A DNA stretch of 64,000 bases from Thermodesulfobacterium hveragerdense DSM 12571 (lineage in GTDB: Bacteria > Desulfobacterota > Thermodesulfobacteria > Thermodesulfobacteriales > Thermodesulfobacteriaceae). Positions 8,871 through 18,289 of the stretch are shown one piece after another. The translations under genes and the position numbers were made by a program. The stretch covers positions 1-64,000 of the forward strand of contig NZ_AUIT01000003.1 in the NCBI RefSeq assembly GCF_000423845.1. The letters run 5' to 3'. The notes beneath the pieces were generated by a model. It was given only the letters and a program-made list of their open reading frames with translations, searched no databases and had not been told where the DNA came from. Position 1 is the stretch's first letter. Every line of letters begins with the position of its first letter.

Positions 8871-9963
8871 CTTTAAAGACCCTCAAAGGGTAAAAGTTTT
8901 AGCAGATCTTATCAAAAGAGAGGTAGAGGCTTTAGGGAATACTGTAAATATCATGGAGTTCTGCGGAGGGCATACCCATGTTATCTTGAAAAACGGGTTA
9001 GATGAGCTCCTTAAAGGTTATATCAATTTTTTACATGGCCCAGGTTGCCCGGTATGTGTAACTGCTTTAGAAAGGGTAGATTTAGCCATTGAACTTGCCA
9101 AATTACCTGATGTTATCCTCTGTACCTATGGAGACTTGATGAGAGTTCCTGGTTCTAACAAGATTAGTCTTTTAACCTTAAGGGCTGAAGGCTATGAAGT
9201 GCGTCCCCTTTCTTCATGTTTGGAAGCCATAAAAATAGCTCAAGAGTTTCCTAATAAAAAAGTAGTGTTTTTTGCCATAGGGTTTGAAACCACCGCACCT
9301 CATACAGCAGTTCTTATTAAACAAGCCCAAGAATTAGGCATTACAAACCTTTGGGTGGTCTCAAACCATATTTTAGCCTTAGAAGTCCTTGACTACCTCT
9401 TAAAAAGCGAAGAAAAACCTTTTATAGAGGCTTTTATAGGCCCAGGTCATGTAAGCACCATTACCGGAGTTCAGGTCTATCAACCGATAGTGGAAAAATA
9501 CGGCACTCCTATCGTGGTGTCAGGTTTTGAGCCTTTAGACTTATTGCAGGCGGTTTATCTGATAGTAAAACAGAAAAAGGAAGGAAGATGTGAGGTAGAA
9601 ATTCAGTATACCCGTACGGTGGATAAACAAGGCAACGTAAAGGCACAAGAACTTCTAAAAGAGGTTTTTGTGATAAGGGATTCTTTCCCTTGGAGAGGGT
9701 TAGGTGAGATACCAAAAAGTGCTTATGCCATAGCTCCTAAGTATGAAGCCTTAGACGGAGAAAAGTTTTTTAATCTATCTTTTCCTTCTTCTAAGGAACA
9801 TCCTCAGTGTTTGTGTGGAAGGGTTATAAAGGGGCTTAACAAACCTACAGATTGTAAACTTTTTGGTAAAGCTTGCACTCCTCAAAATCCTATAGGTCCT
9901 TGTATGGTATCCTCTGAAGGGGCCTGTTTAGCCTATTTTAAATACAGAAAACAGTTTAGTTAA
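8833..9963 (+). CDS. hypD: Hydrogenase formation protein HypD
   Basis: HypD is the [4Fe-4S] scaffold on which the Fe(CN)2CO group is assembled. The 376-residue sequence has CGGHTH (44-49), GPGCPVC (69-75), GFETTAP, and a C-terminal Cys cluster (CLCGRVIKG, CKLFGKACTP, GPCMVSSEGAC) that binds the cluster. Its ATG lies inside the hypC end (38-base overlap); the first about 12 residues before FKDPQRV are longer than usual, but no better start exists. Translational coupling with hypC is likely. HypA, B, E and F are not in this window. Confidence 0.93.
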   Translation: MKYLGSLNQTWNSFKDPQRVKVLADLIKREVEALGNTVNIMEFCGGHTHVILKNGLDELLKGYINFLHGPGCPVCVTALERVDLAIELAKLPDVILCTYGDLMRVPGSNKISLLTLRAEGYEVRPLSSCLEAIKIAQEFPNKKVVFFAIGFETTAPHTAVLIKQAQELGITNLWVVSNHILALEVLDYLLKSEEKPFIEAFIGPGHVSTITGVQVYQPIVEKYGTPIVVSGFEPLDLLQAVYLIVKQKKEGRCEVEIQYTRTVDKQGNVKAQELLKEVFVIRDSFPWRGLGEIPKSAYAIAPKYEALDGEKFFNLSFPSSKEHPQCLCGRVIKGLNKPTDCKLFGKACTPQNPIGPCMVSSEGACLAYFKYRKQFS

Positions 9964-10004
9964 AACTCAAAAATATTGTAAAAATTCCTTTTTGTAATCC
10001 AAGA

Positions 10005-10041
10005 AATAAAAAAAGGGAGCCTTTAAAGGCTCCCTTTTTTA
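10005..10041. terminator. Bidirectional rho-independent terminator between hypD and the hydrogenase operon
   Basis: The perfect palindrome GGGAGCCTTTAAAGGCTCCC (10015-10034) is preceded by an A tract and followed by TTTTTT. It therefore reads as a terminator on both strands, ending hypD transcription rightward and hydrogenase large-subunit transcription leftward. Confidence 0.85.
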
Positions 10042-10059
10042 TGGGTAAAAATTTAAACC

Positions 10060-11757
10060 TTAGAGTACTTTTACTCTTTTGATTTCCTTACCTTTGGCAT
10101 CTAATAGATGAACAGCACAGGCTATACATGGGTCAAAGGAGTGGATGGTTCTTAACACCTCAAGTGGTTTTTCAGGGTCAACCACAGGGTTGTTGATCAA
10201 GCTCTCTTCGTAAGGACCACGTTTTCCTTTTTCACATCTTGGGCTCATGTTCCAGGTAGATGGCACAACTGCCTGATAGTTTTTGATTTTACCTTTTTCT
10301 ATGACCACCCAGTGAGAAAGAGTTCCTCTTGGGGCTTCATGAAAACCAACACCCTTGATTTCCTTGGCAGGAAATTCAACCTTATTCCAGATAGCATAGT
10401 CACCCTTAGCGATGTTTTTCTCAAGAAGGTTTAGATGCTTGAAGGCAAGGTCAGCAAGCATGGCTGCTCTTATGGCTCTGGCTAAATGTCTTCCCATCGT
10501 GGAGTGAAGGTCATCCACCGTCAAGTTGACACCTAAAGCTTTAGCTTTTTCTATCGCATAGTTGACCCACTTCATCGTTAATTCATGTTTGGTAGCGATA
10601 CCCACCAACACTTGAGCCAATGGGCCAACCTGCATAGGTTCTCCTTTAAAACGAGGAGCTTTGGACCAGCTGTATTTTCCGTTAGGATTGAAGTCAGTAT
10701 AATTAGGAACAGTTTCACCCTGCCAGGGATGTCTTGGTCCGGTATCTTTGTACCATGAATGAGCCACACTTTCGGTAACGTTATCTCTAAAATAAGGATC
10801 GTTAAAGCTTTTGATCGGGGTATAAGTAGACAAGTCTCCGTTAAAAATGGTTCCACCAGGAAGGTCAAATACTGTTCCTTTGGTGTCAAGAGGAAGGTCT
10901 GGGACTGCTAAGTAGTTAGTTACTCCTCTTCCGATCTTAAACCAGTCTTTGTATAAGCATCCTACAGCAATCACGTCGTTAAGATAAACCTCTTGGATAA
11001 AATGTTTTACTTTCATGAGTAATTCACGGGCATAATCTAACCTTTCTGCGTTAAGGGTAGCTAAGTTGTCAGGATTGATGGCTAAAGCTACTCCACCTAC
11101 TACCAACGTTTGGATGTGAGGTGTTTTAGCTCCAAAGATAGCAACCACTTTGTTAGCGTCAAACTGATAGTCTAAGGCAGTTAAGTAATGAGCTACAGCA
11201 AGTAAGTTTACCTCAGGAGGAAGTTTCATCTGTGGATGTCCCCAGTATCCGTTGGTAAAAGGTCCAATTTGCCCCTTTTCTACAAACTTTTGAAGGGTTT
11301 CTTTTACCTTTTTAAAGTAAGTAACAGAATTTCCTTCCCAATGAGACAGGCTCTGAGCAAGCTCAGCAGTTTTTTTGGGGTCTGCCTGTAAAGCAGATAC
11401 TATATCTACCCAGTCAAGGGCTGATAGATGGTAAAAATGGACCATGTGGTCATGTAAAGCATGAGCACAAAGGATAATGTTCCTTACATATTGGGCATTT
11501 AAAGGAATTTCCATGCCTAAAGCGTTTTCTACTGACCTAACAGAGGCCATAGCATGAACGGTGGTACACACACCACAGAACCTTTGAGTAAAGGCCCAGG
11601 CATCCCTTGGGTCTCTTCCTTTAAGGATGATCTCAATACCTCTCCACATCTGCCCAGAAGACCAAGCATTTACTACCTTGCCTCCATCCACCTCTACATC
11701 TATCCTTAAATGTCCTTCTATCCTGGTTATGGGGTCTATGGTAATCCTTTTAGCCAT
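10060..11757 (-). CDS. [NiFe] hydrogenase large subunit
   Basis: The catalytic subunit, 565 residues, oxidises H2. The Ni ligands are the N-terminal RFCGVC (Cys61, Cys64) and the C-terminal DPCIACAVH (Cys544, Cys547, His550). The 15 residues after that His are the peptide normally removed by a maturation protease. RIEGHLRIDVEVDGG near residue 12 is the group 1 opening. The gene follows the small subunit by 43 bases in the same direction. No protease gene and no cytochrome subunit are adjacent. With the Tat signal on its partner, the complex should work in the periplasm, feeding electrons to a soluble cytochrome c as in sulfate reducers (inferred). Confidence 0.93.
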   Translation of the reverse strand: MAKRITIDPITRIEGHLRIDVEVDGGKVVNAWSSGQMWRGIEIILKGRDPRDAWAFTQRFCGVCTTVHAMASVRSVENALGMEIPLNAQYVRNIILCAHALHDHMVHFYHLSALDWVDIVSALQADPKKTAELAQSLSHWEGNSVTYFKKVKETLQKFVEKGQIGPFTNGYWGHPQMKLPPEVNLLAVAHYLTALDYQFDANKVVAIFGAKTPHIQTLVVGGVALAINPDNLATLNAERLDYARELLMKVKHFIQEVYLNDVIAVGCLYKDWFKIGRGVTNYLAVPDLPLDTKGTVFDLPGGTIFNGDLSTYTPIKSFNDPYFRDNVTESVAHSWYKDTGPRHPWQGETVPNYTDFNPNGKYSWSKAPRFKGEPMQVGPLAQVLVGIATKHELTMKWVNYAIEKAKALGVNLTVDDLHSTMGRHLARAIRAAMLADLAFKHLNLLEKNIAKGDYAIWNKVEFPAKEIKGVGFHEAPRGTLSHWVVIEKGKIKNYQAVVPSTWNMSPRCEKGKRGPYEESLINNPVVDPEKPLEVLRTIHSFDPCIACAVHLLDAKGKEIKRVKVL

Positions 11758-11799
11758 ACGTTAACCTCCTTTTTAATCTTTTTTTAGATATTTGTTTTA

Positions 11800-12720
11800 T
11801 TATTCCATAATAGGCTTGTAGAACGGGGACATTTCATCCCAAAAGTCTGGTTCAACACATCCCATACATCCGTGACCAGCTCCGACTGGCCAGGCACCTA
11901 CATCACAGAATCTGATCACACCACAGTTAGCATAGGTAATAGGCCCTCTGCATCCTACTTTGTATAGACAATAACCCTGTTTATGCCCTTCGTCACCAAA
12001 GGCCTCAGCAAAACGACCTTCATCAAAGTGAGGCCTTCTTTCACAGTGGTCATGGATAAGCCTACCATAAGCAAACTTTGGCCTTCTAAGTTTATCTAAT
12101 TCAGGAAGTTTACCAAAGGTGAGGATATAACTGATGGTAGCAAAGAAGTTGTAGGGGTTAGGAGGACAACCAGGTATGTTGATTACCTTTTCATTGCCTA
12201 TTACCTGAGGAATACCTACGGCTCCTGTGGGGTTAGGTTTAGCTGCCTGTACTCCTCCAAAAGCAGCACAGGTACCCATGTTGATAACTAGCTTAGCATC
12301 CTTTGCCACTTCTTTTAAAATCTCTATAACAGGTCTTCCACCAACCTTACAATAAATACCACCATCTTTGGTAGAAACAGCTCCTTCTACTACGCAGATG
12401 TACTCACCTTTATAGGTTTTGATGGTTTCATGGAGCACTTCTTCTGCCTGGTGACCAGCAGCTGGCATTAAGGTTTCATGATACTCAAGGTTAACCATTT
12501 CAAGCAAAAACCTTCCTAAAGGCGGATGCGAAGACCTGAGAAGTGATTCTGTACATCCGGTACATTCCATAAAGTGCAACCATACTACCGTGGGTTTAGG
12601 ACCTTTTTTGAGGGCTGCTTCTACTTTTTCTACCATAGACACAGGAAGACCCATCGTAGCGGTAACTACGGTACATATCTTTAAAAAATCCCTTCTACTA
12701 AGGTCTTTGAGGTTAAACAT
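11800..12720 (-). CDS. [NiFe] hydrogenase small subunit with Tat signal peptide
   Basis: This subunit carries the iron-sulfur clusters that lead electrons out of the NiFe site. SRRDFLK (8-14) is a twin-arginine signal, exporting the folded dimer. The proximal cluster motif CTGCTES starts at Cys53; GTCAAFGG, GCPPNP and the C-terminal CERRPHF, CLYKVGCRG and GCMGCVEPDFWD supply the other ligands. No C-terminal membrane helix follows, so the enzyme is probably soluble in the periplasm. I start at the ATG ending at 12720 because GAGGAGG lies seven bases before it; an ATG two codons upstream is only one base from that site. Confidence 0.92.
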   Translation of the reverse strand: MFNLKDLSRRDFLKICTVVTATMGLPVSMVEKVEAALKKGPKPTVVWLHFMECTGCTESLLRSSHPPLGRFLLEMVNLEYHETLMPAAGHQAEEVLHETIKTYKGEYICVVEGAVSTKDGGIYCKVGGRPVIEILKEVAKDAKLVINMGTCAAFGGVQAAKPNPTGAVGIPQVIGNEKVINIPGCPPNPYNFFATISYILTFGKLPELDKLRRPKFAYGRLIHDHCERRPHFDEGRFAEAFGDEGHKQGYCLYKVGCRGPITYANCGVIRFCDVGAWPVGAGHGCMGCVEPDFWDEMSPFYKPIME

Positions 12721-12759
12721 ACGCATACCTCCTCTTTGTATTATCTTTAATTAAAAGAG

Positions 12760-12786
12760 ATTATAGTTTTTTGCGAAAAAAGTCAA
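12760..12786 (-). promoter_or_regulatory. Candidate promoter for the hydrogenase operon
   Basis: On the leftward strand a perfect TATAAT (12760-12765) is preceded by TTGACT (12781-12786). The spacer is only 15 bases, short for sigma-70, so the -35 assignment is tentative. It sits about 40 bases upstream of the small-subunit start. Confidence 0.4.
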
Positions 12787-12885
12787 CTTTAGTTTTTCAG
12801 ATTTTTTTTATAATAGATTAAATAATTTAAATTTGACAAAAATTTTTTGATAAAATTCTTTTGATTTCTTGCTTTTTTGACGTTT

Positions 12886-14835
12886 TTAGGAAATGCCTAC
12901 TAAATAAAGATAGGAAAGATAAAACCTTTCAAACCACTCTAAGTACGCTCTTTTTTTATTTTTAGTAAACTTAGTGTACCATTTAGAAAGGCTTAACTCT
13001 TCTGCTAAGGTACAGAATATATCTGTGGCTTTTTCACTTTCTAACGGTTGAGGTAAAGCTTTAGCCTTAAGATTATAGATTCCTATGTTTCGATAAACCT
13101 CTTTCATCTTTTCTTCATATTCAGATATTCCTAATTGTTGGTAAAGAGATGGAATGAGGTTTTCGGCCCAACCTCTGTGGAACCGACAAAAAGCTGCGTT
13201 GGAAAGGCCAATTTCTTTGATGGCTCTTTGATAGACCTGTTTAGCAAACTCTTCTGGAGAAGTAAAGGCTAAACAGTAATCTGTCCAGTACTTACCTGTT
13301 ATGAAAATAGGAATAAGGAATCCTTTGGTCCAATAAAAATTAGGGGTCATATAACCATCTTCTCCATAAGGTTGATAAAGAGCTAAATCCCTAAAAGAAA
13401 GCCCTACTGAGGTAATTCTGTCTTCATAGAGATTTTCTAAGTATGTTATCGCCTGTCTTAGACCTTTTTCTGCGATAAGGGATAGTATTTTGTTTTTCTT
13501 ACTCACCAAACCTTCAATAATCTCAAAAGCTAATTTTCCGTTAACTTCCCAGGCCTTAGGATTTAGTTTAAAGGGATCCAAACAAGGAGGCTCTGAAACC
13601 CCTACCTCTTCACAGGTTAGAAGTTCCTTTTGTATAGCCTCAAGTAAAAACATTACCACATGTCCTGCTTCTATAGCATCAAGCCCTTTTTGGTCTATCA
13701 GGTCTACGATTTTTGAAGCTAAATCTAAGTTAAAAACTCCTATTAAAGGCCCAATTCCTTGAAAAGGTTCGTAGTCTACCTTTTTCCCTTTCCATACTTT
13801 TTTACAAGCCACAGGACAGGGCTCTCCACAGGTTTTCCAAGTTTTAGCTTGCTCAAAAGTGAGTTCTTTAAAGGGTTTCCAATAATAAGAAAGGATAAGG
13901 TCAGCTAATTTTTTTCTAAACTCCCTTTTAAGGTATATACTGTTAAAGCAAAAGGTAGGCAACCATTCTTTGTAGTAAGGATAGTTAGACCCAAAGGTAC
14001 CTCCTGCTCCTATTTTAGGGTCAAATCTATACTTTAAGGTAGCTGAGTTTACTGCTGAAGTATAATCTCTGGAGGTAACTTCTTGGAAAAACTTGGCGAA
14101 ATTTTTAATGTTTGAAAAAATCTCAGGAACCTGGGGCCTGGCTTCTCCACCTACCACCAGGCCAACCACCCCATGGGCTTGAGCTAAAACTGACCCTGGG
14201 CCTGCCCTTCCTGCAAAGTCTTCACTTCCTTGGATAAGCTCTTTTTTTTCAGGGTTTACGTCTATTGAAACCAAAGACCCAAGCTTAGTAGAAAAAGCTC
14301 CTTCCCCTACCAGCACAGCCCTTGCTTTGTTTTTAACAAAAAAGTCTGAGTAATTATCTAAAAGATATTTAGTTATGGCATAAGTTCCTTTATATCCACT
14401 ATAGTTTTCATAAATTTCTTTAAGTTTTTCTTTTCCTATCGTTTCAAACCTTAGGTTTATCCCTTCAGTGCGTCCTTCTACAAAAATAACGACAGGTTCA
14501 GGACTTTTACCAAAAATGGCAAATCCATTAACCCCAGACCTTACGAACTTATAACCCACCCCTCCCATTTCTGATACATGTAAGCCAAGACTTTCTGGAC
14601 TTCTAAATACCGCTACCAACCTGTGGGTACCAAAAATTTTCCCTCCAGCAAAAGGTCCGGTTCCTAAAAAGAGTACGTTAGTCCCTGAAAAAACCTCTTC
14701 CTTAAAGCTTTCTATCTCCTCTAAATGTATTCGTACCCCTATATCTACAGGACCTAAGTAAGGTGGGATCGGATAATTTTTGATTTCCCAAGTTTTTTGA
14801 TTTACATCTATCCACAAGACTTTATATTCAAGCAT
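12886..14835 (-). CDS. Aldehyde:ferredoxin oxidoreductase (tungstopterin enzyme)
   Basis: AOR-family enzymes oxidise aldehydes to acids with ferredoxin, using a W-bispyranopterin and one [4Fe-4S] cluster. The 649-residue protein starts with the family fold (VLWIDVNQKTWEI; NVLFLGTGPFAG) and has the cluster motif CGEPCPVAC near residues 335-345 with a late Cys in AAFCRFHRGW. The pterin-binding GGEARP and LLEA regions are recognisable. The length is within the family range. It stands alone between the hydrogenase and the GGDEF gene; no moaA or pterin-synthesis partner is adjacent, although moaC occurs at 37203. Which aldehyde it uses cannot be read from the sequence. Confidence 0.85.
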   Translation of the reverse strand: MLEYKVLWIDVNQKTWEIKNYPIPPYLGPVDIGVRIHLEEIESFKEEVFSGTNVLFLGTGPFAGGKIFGTHRLVAVFRSPESLGLHVSEMGGVGYKFVRSGVNGFAIFGKSPEPVVIFVEGRTEGINLRFETIGKEKLKEIYENYSGYKGTYAITKYLLDNYSDFFVKNKARAVLVGEGAFSTKLGSLVSIDVNPEKKELIQGSEDFAGRAGPGSVLAQAHGVVGLVVGGEARPQVPEIFSNIKNFAKFFQEVTSRDYTSAVNSATLKYRFDPKIGAGGTFGSNYPYYKEWLPTFCFNSIYLKREFRKKLADLILSYYWKPFKELTFEQAKTWKTCGEPCPVACKKVWKGKKVDYEPFQGIGPLIGVFNLDLASKIVDLIDQKGLDAIEAGHVVMFLLEAIQKELLTCEEVGVSEPPCLDPFKLNPKAWEVNGKLAFEIIEGLVSKKNKILSLIAEKGLRQAITYLENLYEDRITSVGLSFRDLALYQPYGEDGYMTPNFYWTKGFLIPIFITGKYWTDYCLAFTSPEEFAKQVYQRAIKEIGLSNAAFCRFHRGWAENLIPSLYQQLGISEYEEKMKEVYRNIGIYNLKAKALPQPLESEKATDIFCTLAEELSLSKWYTKFTKNKKRAYLEWFERFYLSYLYLVGIS

Positions 14836-14885
14836 TTTAAAACCCTCTAACCGGTTGATGTAAAACGAACTTGTATAGATAAAAC

Positions 14886-16037
14886 CTAAAAGATCACAAT
14901 ACGGTTTTTACCTTTGATTTTACCCTGATATAAGGCTTTATCAAGTCTGTTTAAAAAGCTATCTAAGGTGTCTTCGTCTTTCCAAGAAGTAACCCCAAAG
15001 GAAGCGGTAATCTTAAGTTTTTTTTCACCAAAGTTATGTTTTTCGATTAAATTTCTTAGATGATCAGCTAATATTTGTGCTTTTTCTAAAGGAGTCTCTG
15101 GACAAACAAGGATAAATTCTTTTCCTCCCCATCTCCCAAGGATATCCTGATTTCTTATTCTTTGCTTAATTATTTCAGTTATTTCTTTTAAAACCCTATC
15201 TCCTTCTGCGTGTCCGTAGGTGTCGTTTACCTTCTTGAAGTCGTCAATATCTATAAGTATTGCAGAAAATTCATAATCCTTTTGAGTTTGTTTTTTCAAA
15301 GCTTCTTGTTTAATCTTGTGAAGTATATATCTTCTGTTGTAAACTTTGGTAAGAGGGTCTATGATAGAAATATTAACAGCCCGAGCCCAGAAAAAAATTA
15401 AAAATCCATTCAAGATAAACAGAAGTACCAAGCCTATATAAGGAATAATTATATTTTGATAGAACTTTTGTTGAATAGGTTTAAACTTTTTAAGTGAGAT
15501 ACCGGTATAGAGAATCCCAATAATTTTACCAGAGGGATCTTTTATAGGTTTGTAGGCAGTGATGTATTTTTCTCCTAATATGTCTGCGATACCATAATAC
15601 TCTTTCCCATGTTGTAAAACCCTTTGTGCAACAGGAGGGCTTACCTTAGTTCCTATGATACGGGCACCTAATTCATTTCTTATGGTAGTGGTGACCCTTG
15701 TATCGTTTAGAAACACAGTAGCGGTGTTTCCTGTTGCTTTTTCAAAAAAGTCTACTATCTCAAAATTGTCATTAATCAAAACCTTTCCTTTATACAACCT
15801 ACCGTTTAATACCTGCCATTCCCCAGGATATTTTAGGTTTAATAACACTTCAAACATGTTTAGGTCTTTCTTTACATGTAAGGTAGCTACTTCTAAAACC
15901 TGATGGTAAGTGCAACGGGCTGAAATCCAACCTACTAAAAGGGCTAAAAATATAGATAACCCTATAAAAAACAATATGAGCTTGGATTTGGAAGATAAAA
16001 AATTGTGAACTATATATCCAGCAAGGCGATATTTCAT
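14886..16037 (-). CDS. Membrane sensor GGDEF-domain protein with altered GGKEF motif
   Basis: Order of parts in the 383 residues: a membrane helix (about 18-38), a periplasmic Cache-like sensor (about 40-190, with AYKPIKDPSGKIIGILYTGIS), a second helix (about 195-218) and a GGDEF domain. The domain has PLTKVYNRRYI, the I-site RNQD five residues before the signature, and then GGKEF. The third signature residue is normally Asp or Glu and takes part in metal binding and catalysis. Here the codon is AAA (15120-15122) for Lys, one base from GAA (Glu). The protein may therefore bind c-di-GMP through its I-site rather than make it, or be weakly active. A promoter lies just upstream. Confidence 0.85.
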   Translation of the reverse strand: MKYRLAGYIVHNFLSSKSKLILFFIGLSIFLALLVGWISARCTYHQVLEVATLHVKKDLNMFEVLLNLKYPGEWQVLNGRLYKGKVLINDNFEIVDFFEKATGNTATVFLNDTRVTTTIRNELGARIIGTKVSPPVAQRVLQHGKEYYGIADILGEKYITAYKPIKDPSGKIIGILYTGISLKKFKPIQQKFYQNIIIPYIGLVLLFILNGFLIFFWARAVNISIIDPLTKVYNRRYILHKIKQEALKKQTQKDYEFSAILIDIDDFKKVNDTYGHAEGDRVLKEITEIIKQRIRNQDILGRWGGKEFILVCPETPLEKAQILADHLRNLIEKHNFGEKKLKITASFGVTSWKDEDTLDSFLNRLDKALYQGKIKGKNRIVIF

Positions 16038-16079
16038 AACATTTTAAAACTAAATGTGATAGTGTTTTTATCAGAAGTT

Positions 16080-16108
16080 ATGTTATAATTTTTATAAAAA
16101 TTTGTCAA
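16080..16108 (-). promoter_or_regulatory. Candidate sigma-70 promoter for the GGDEF gene
   Basis: Leftward strand: TTGACA (16103-16108), 17-base spacer, TAACAT (16080-16085), about 45 bases upstream of the GGDEF start codon. The -35 is perfect and the -10 matches at four of six positions. Confidence 0.5.
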
Positions 16109-16168
16109 GTTTAACTTTAATGAAAACGGGTTTAAATTTTTATTAAAAATTACCCAAACTGTATAAAG

Positions 16169-18289
16169 TTGACCTATAAAAGGGTGTTTTTCATTTATTT
16201 TTTATTTTTTATTTTTTCTATTTTTCTGTTAGTTTCCATTTATTCTTATAATCCTTATGACCCGGGAATAGGTGTTTCTGGAGCAATTGAAATTACTAAT
16301 TTAGGTGGGCTTTTAGGGGCTTATACGGCTTCTTTTTTTTATTTTATCTTTGGTATCGTAAGTCTTTTAATTCCTGTCCTTCTTATTTTAGGGTTTTTCC
16401 TAAAATTGATGGGAGGGTCTATTAAAAGGTTAGGTTTTAGTTTTTCTTTTCTGATTTTATCTCTTTGCATGTTGATAGGTTATACTTTTAATCTTTTAGA
16501 AACCAAAAATCTTTTACTTTTTGGACGTTTCCCTTTAAACGGAGGATTTATAGGGGAGTTGAATTTTTATTTTAGACTTTGGGTAGGAGATTTTGTTTTT
16601 TTGGTGATAATGTTTGCCTTTCTTCTTGTTTCTTTTTTGGTAGGATTAGGTTTTAACCCGATAACCTTTAAATCCATCTTAACCAAACTTCGGTATAAAA
16701 AAGACATAAAAAAAACAGAAGAAAAACCTGAGGGAAAATTTGAAAAGATTTCCTCAACCAAGATATCTTCTCAACCGGTTGAGGAATCCCTGTCTTTTGA
16801 AATTAAACCTTTAAACTCAAAAAATAATACTAAAGAGAAGATTTCTAAAAAGAAGGTCCAAGAAGAAACACAGATAAAGGAATTCGAAAAAACCTTGCCA
16901 CCACCTGTAGATTTACTTAGGGATCCTCCCCTTTCTTCTTACAGGGTAAGGCCTGAGGAGTTAAAAGAACGTGCCTTGGTGTTGATCTCAAAACTTAAAG
17001 AGTTTGGTATAGAAGGTGATGTAGTAGGTGTTTCTCCAGGCCCAGTGATTACTGTATTTGAGTTTAGACCAGCTCCCGGTATTAAAATCAGTAAAATCCA
17101 GGGCTTGGTAGATGACTTAGCCTTGGGGCTTTCTGCTAAAAGTGTAAGGATAGTTGCCCCTATCCCAGGTAAAAGTGTGATAGGTATTGAAATTTCAAAC
17201 CCTAAAAGAGAGTGGGTATATCTTAAGGACATTTTACAGAGCGAAGCTTTTATTCAGTCTAAGTCTCCTCTTACCATTGCCTTAGGTAAGGATATTTCAG
17301 GAGCTCCTGTGGTAGCTGACCTTAAAAAGATGCCTCATCTTTTGATAGCCGGAAGCACTGGTTCTGGAAAAAGCATCTTTTTACACAGCGTAATTTTAAG
17401 CCTTATCTACAAAGCAACCCCGGAAGAGGTAAGATTCTTGATGATCGATCCTAAAAGGATCGAACTTTCCGTTTACGATGGAATTCCCTATTTATTACAT
17501 CCTGTGGTGTTAGAACCTAAGATGGCTACCAAGGCTTTAAGATGGTTGGTAGGGGAGATGGAAAAAAGGTATACCCTTTTTGAGGAGGTAGGGGCAAGAA
17601 ACCTTGAGTCTTATAACGAACAGTTTGACGAAAAACTGCCTTATTTAGTGATGATCATCGATGAGTTGGCAGACCTTATGGTGGTATCTTCTAAAGAGGT
17701 AGAAACCTTACTTACCAGACTGGCTCAGATGGCAAGGGCAGCAGGAATACATCTACTGGTAGCCACCCAAAGACCTTCGGTAGATGTAATCACCGGGTTA
17801 ATCAAGGTTAACTTTCCAGCCAGGATCTCCTTTCAGGTTACCTCTAAAGTAGACTCAAGGACCATCCTTGATATCCAGGGAGCAGAAAGGCTTTTAGGGG
17901 CAGGAGATATGCTTTTTATGCCTCCTGGATCATCTTATCTACAAAGAATTCATGGTCCTTATGTTTCAGAAGAAGAAGTTAAGATATTAGTAGATTATCT
18001 TAAATCTATCGGAGAACCTGAGTATTTAGCCAACTTAGAGGAGATAGAAGACGAAGAACCTATTTCTGTTGAAGAGGAAAGCGATTACGAAGATGACAAA
18101 CTGTATGAAGCTGCCTTGAAAATTGCCTATCAGTATGGTAAAATTTCTGTATCGATGCTTCAAAGAAAGCTTAGGATAGGTTACAACCGAGCTGCAAGGT
18201 TGGTAGAACGTATGGAGGAGGAAGGCATTGTTGGCCCAAGTGATGGTGTTCGTCCTCGCTCTGTTATTGGTTCTCGTAAACCCCTTTAG
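16169..18289 (+). CDS. ftsK: DNA translocase FtsK/SpoIIIE
   Basis: FtsK pumps chromosomal DNA through the closing septum. The 706-residue protein has four N-terminal membrane helices (about 8-165), a charged linker, the alpha/beta motor with Walker A GSTGSGKS (near 394-402) and Walker B VMIIDELADLMV, and a C-terminal gamma winged helix (YQYGKISVSMLQRKLRIGYNRA cut short here) that reads polar DNA signals. The linker is short, as in SpoIIIE. The start is uncertain: TTG at 16169 lacks a clear ribosome site, and a GTG at 16184 is also possible. It overlaps lolA by about 60 bases. Confidence 0.93.
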   Translation: MTYKRVFFIYFLFFIFSIFLLVSIYSYNPYDPGIGVSGAIEITNLGGLLGAYTASFFYFIFGIVSLLIPVLLILGFFLKLMGGSIKRLGFSFSFLILSLCMLIGYTFNLLETKNLLLFGRFPLNGGFIGELNFYFRLWVGDFVFLVIMFAFLLVSFLVGLGFNPITFKSILTKLRYKKDIKKTEEKPEGKFEKISSTKISSQPVEESLSFEIKPLNSKNNTKEKISKKKVQEETQIKEFEKTLPPPVDLLRDPPLSSYRVRPEELKERALVLISKLKEFGIEGDVVGVSPGPVITVFEFRPAPGIKISKIQGLVDDLALGLSAKSVRIVAPIPGKSVIGIEISNPKREWVYLKDILQSEAFIQSKSPLTIALGKDISGAPVVADLKKMPHLLIAGSTGSGKSIFLHSVILSLIYKATPEEVRFLMIDPKRIELSVYDGIPYLLHPVVLEPKMATKALRWLVGEMEKRYTLFEEVGARNLESYNEQFDEKLPYLVMIIDELADLMVVSSKEVETLLTRLAQMARAAGIHLLVATQRPSVDVITGLIKVNFPARISFQVTSKVDSRTILDIQGAERLLGAGDMLFMPPGSSYLQRIHGPYVSEEEVKILVDYLKSIGEPEYLANLEEIEDEEPISVEEESDYEDDKLYEAALKIAYQYGKISVSMLQRKLRIGYNRAARLVERMEEEGIVGPSDGVRPRSVIGSRKPL

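Noticed and set aside
12835-12860. Rightward TTGACA with TAAAAT in the gap between hydrogenase and aldehyde oxidoreductase genes
   Set aside because: The spacer is only 12 bases, and no rightward gene follows.
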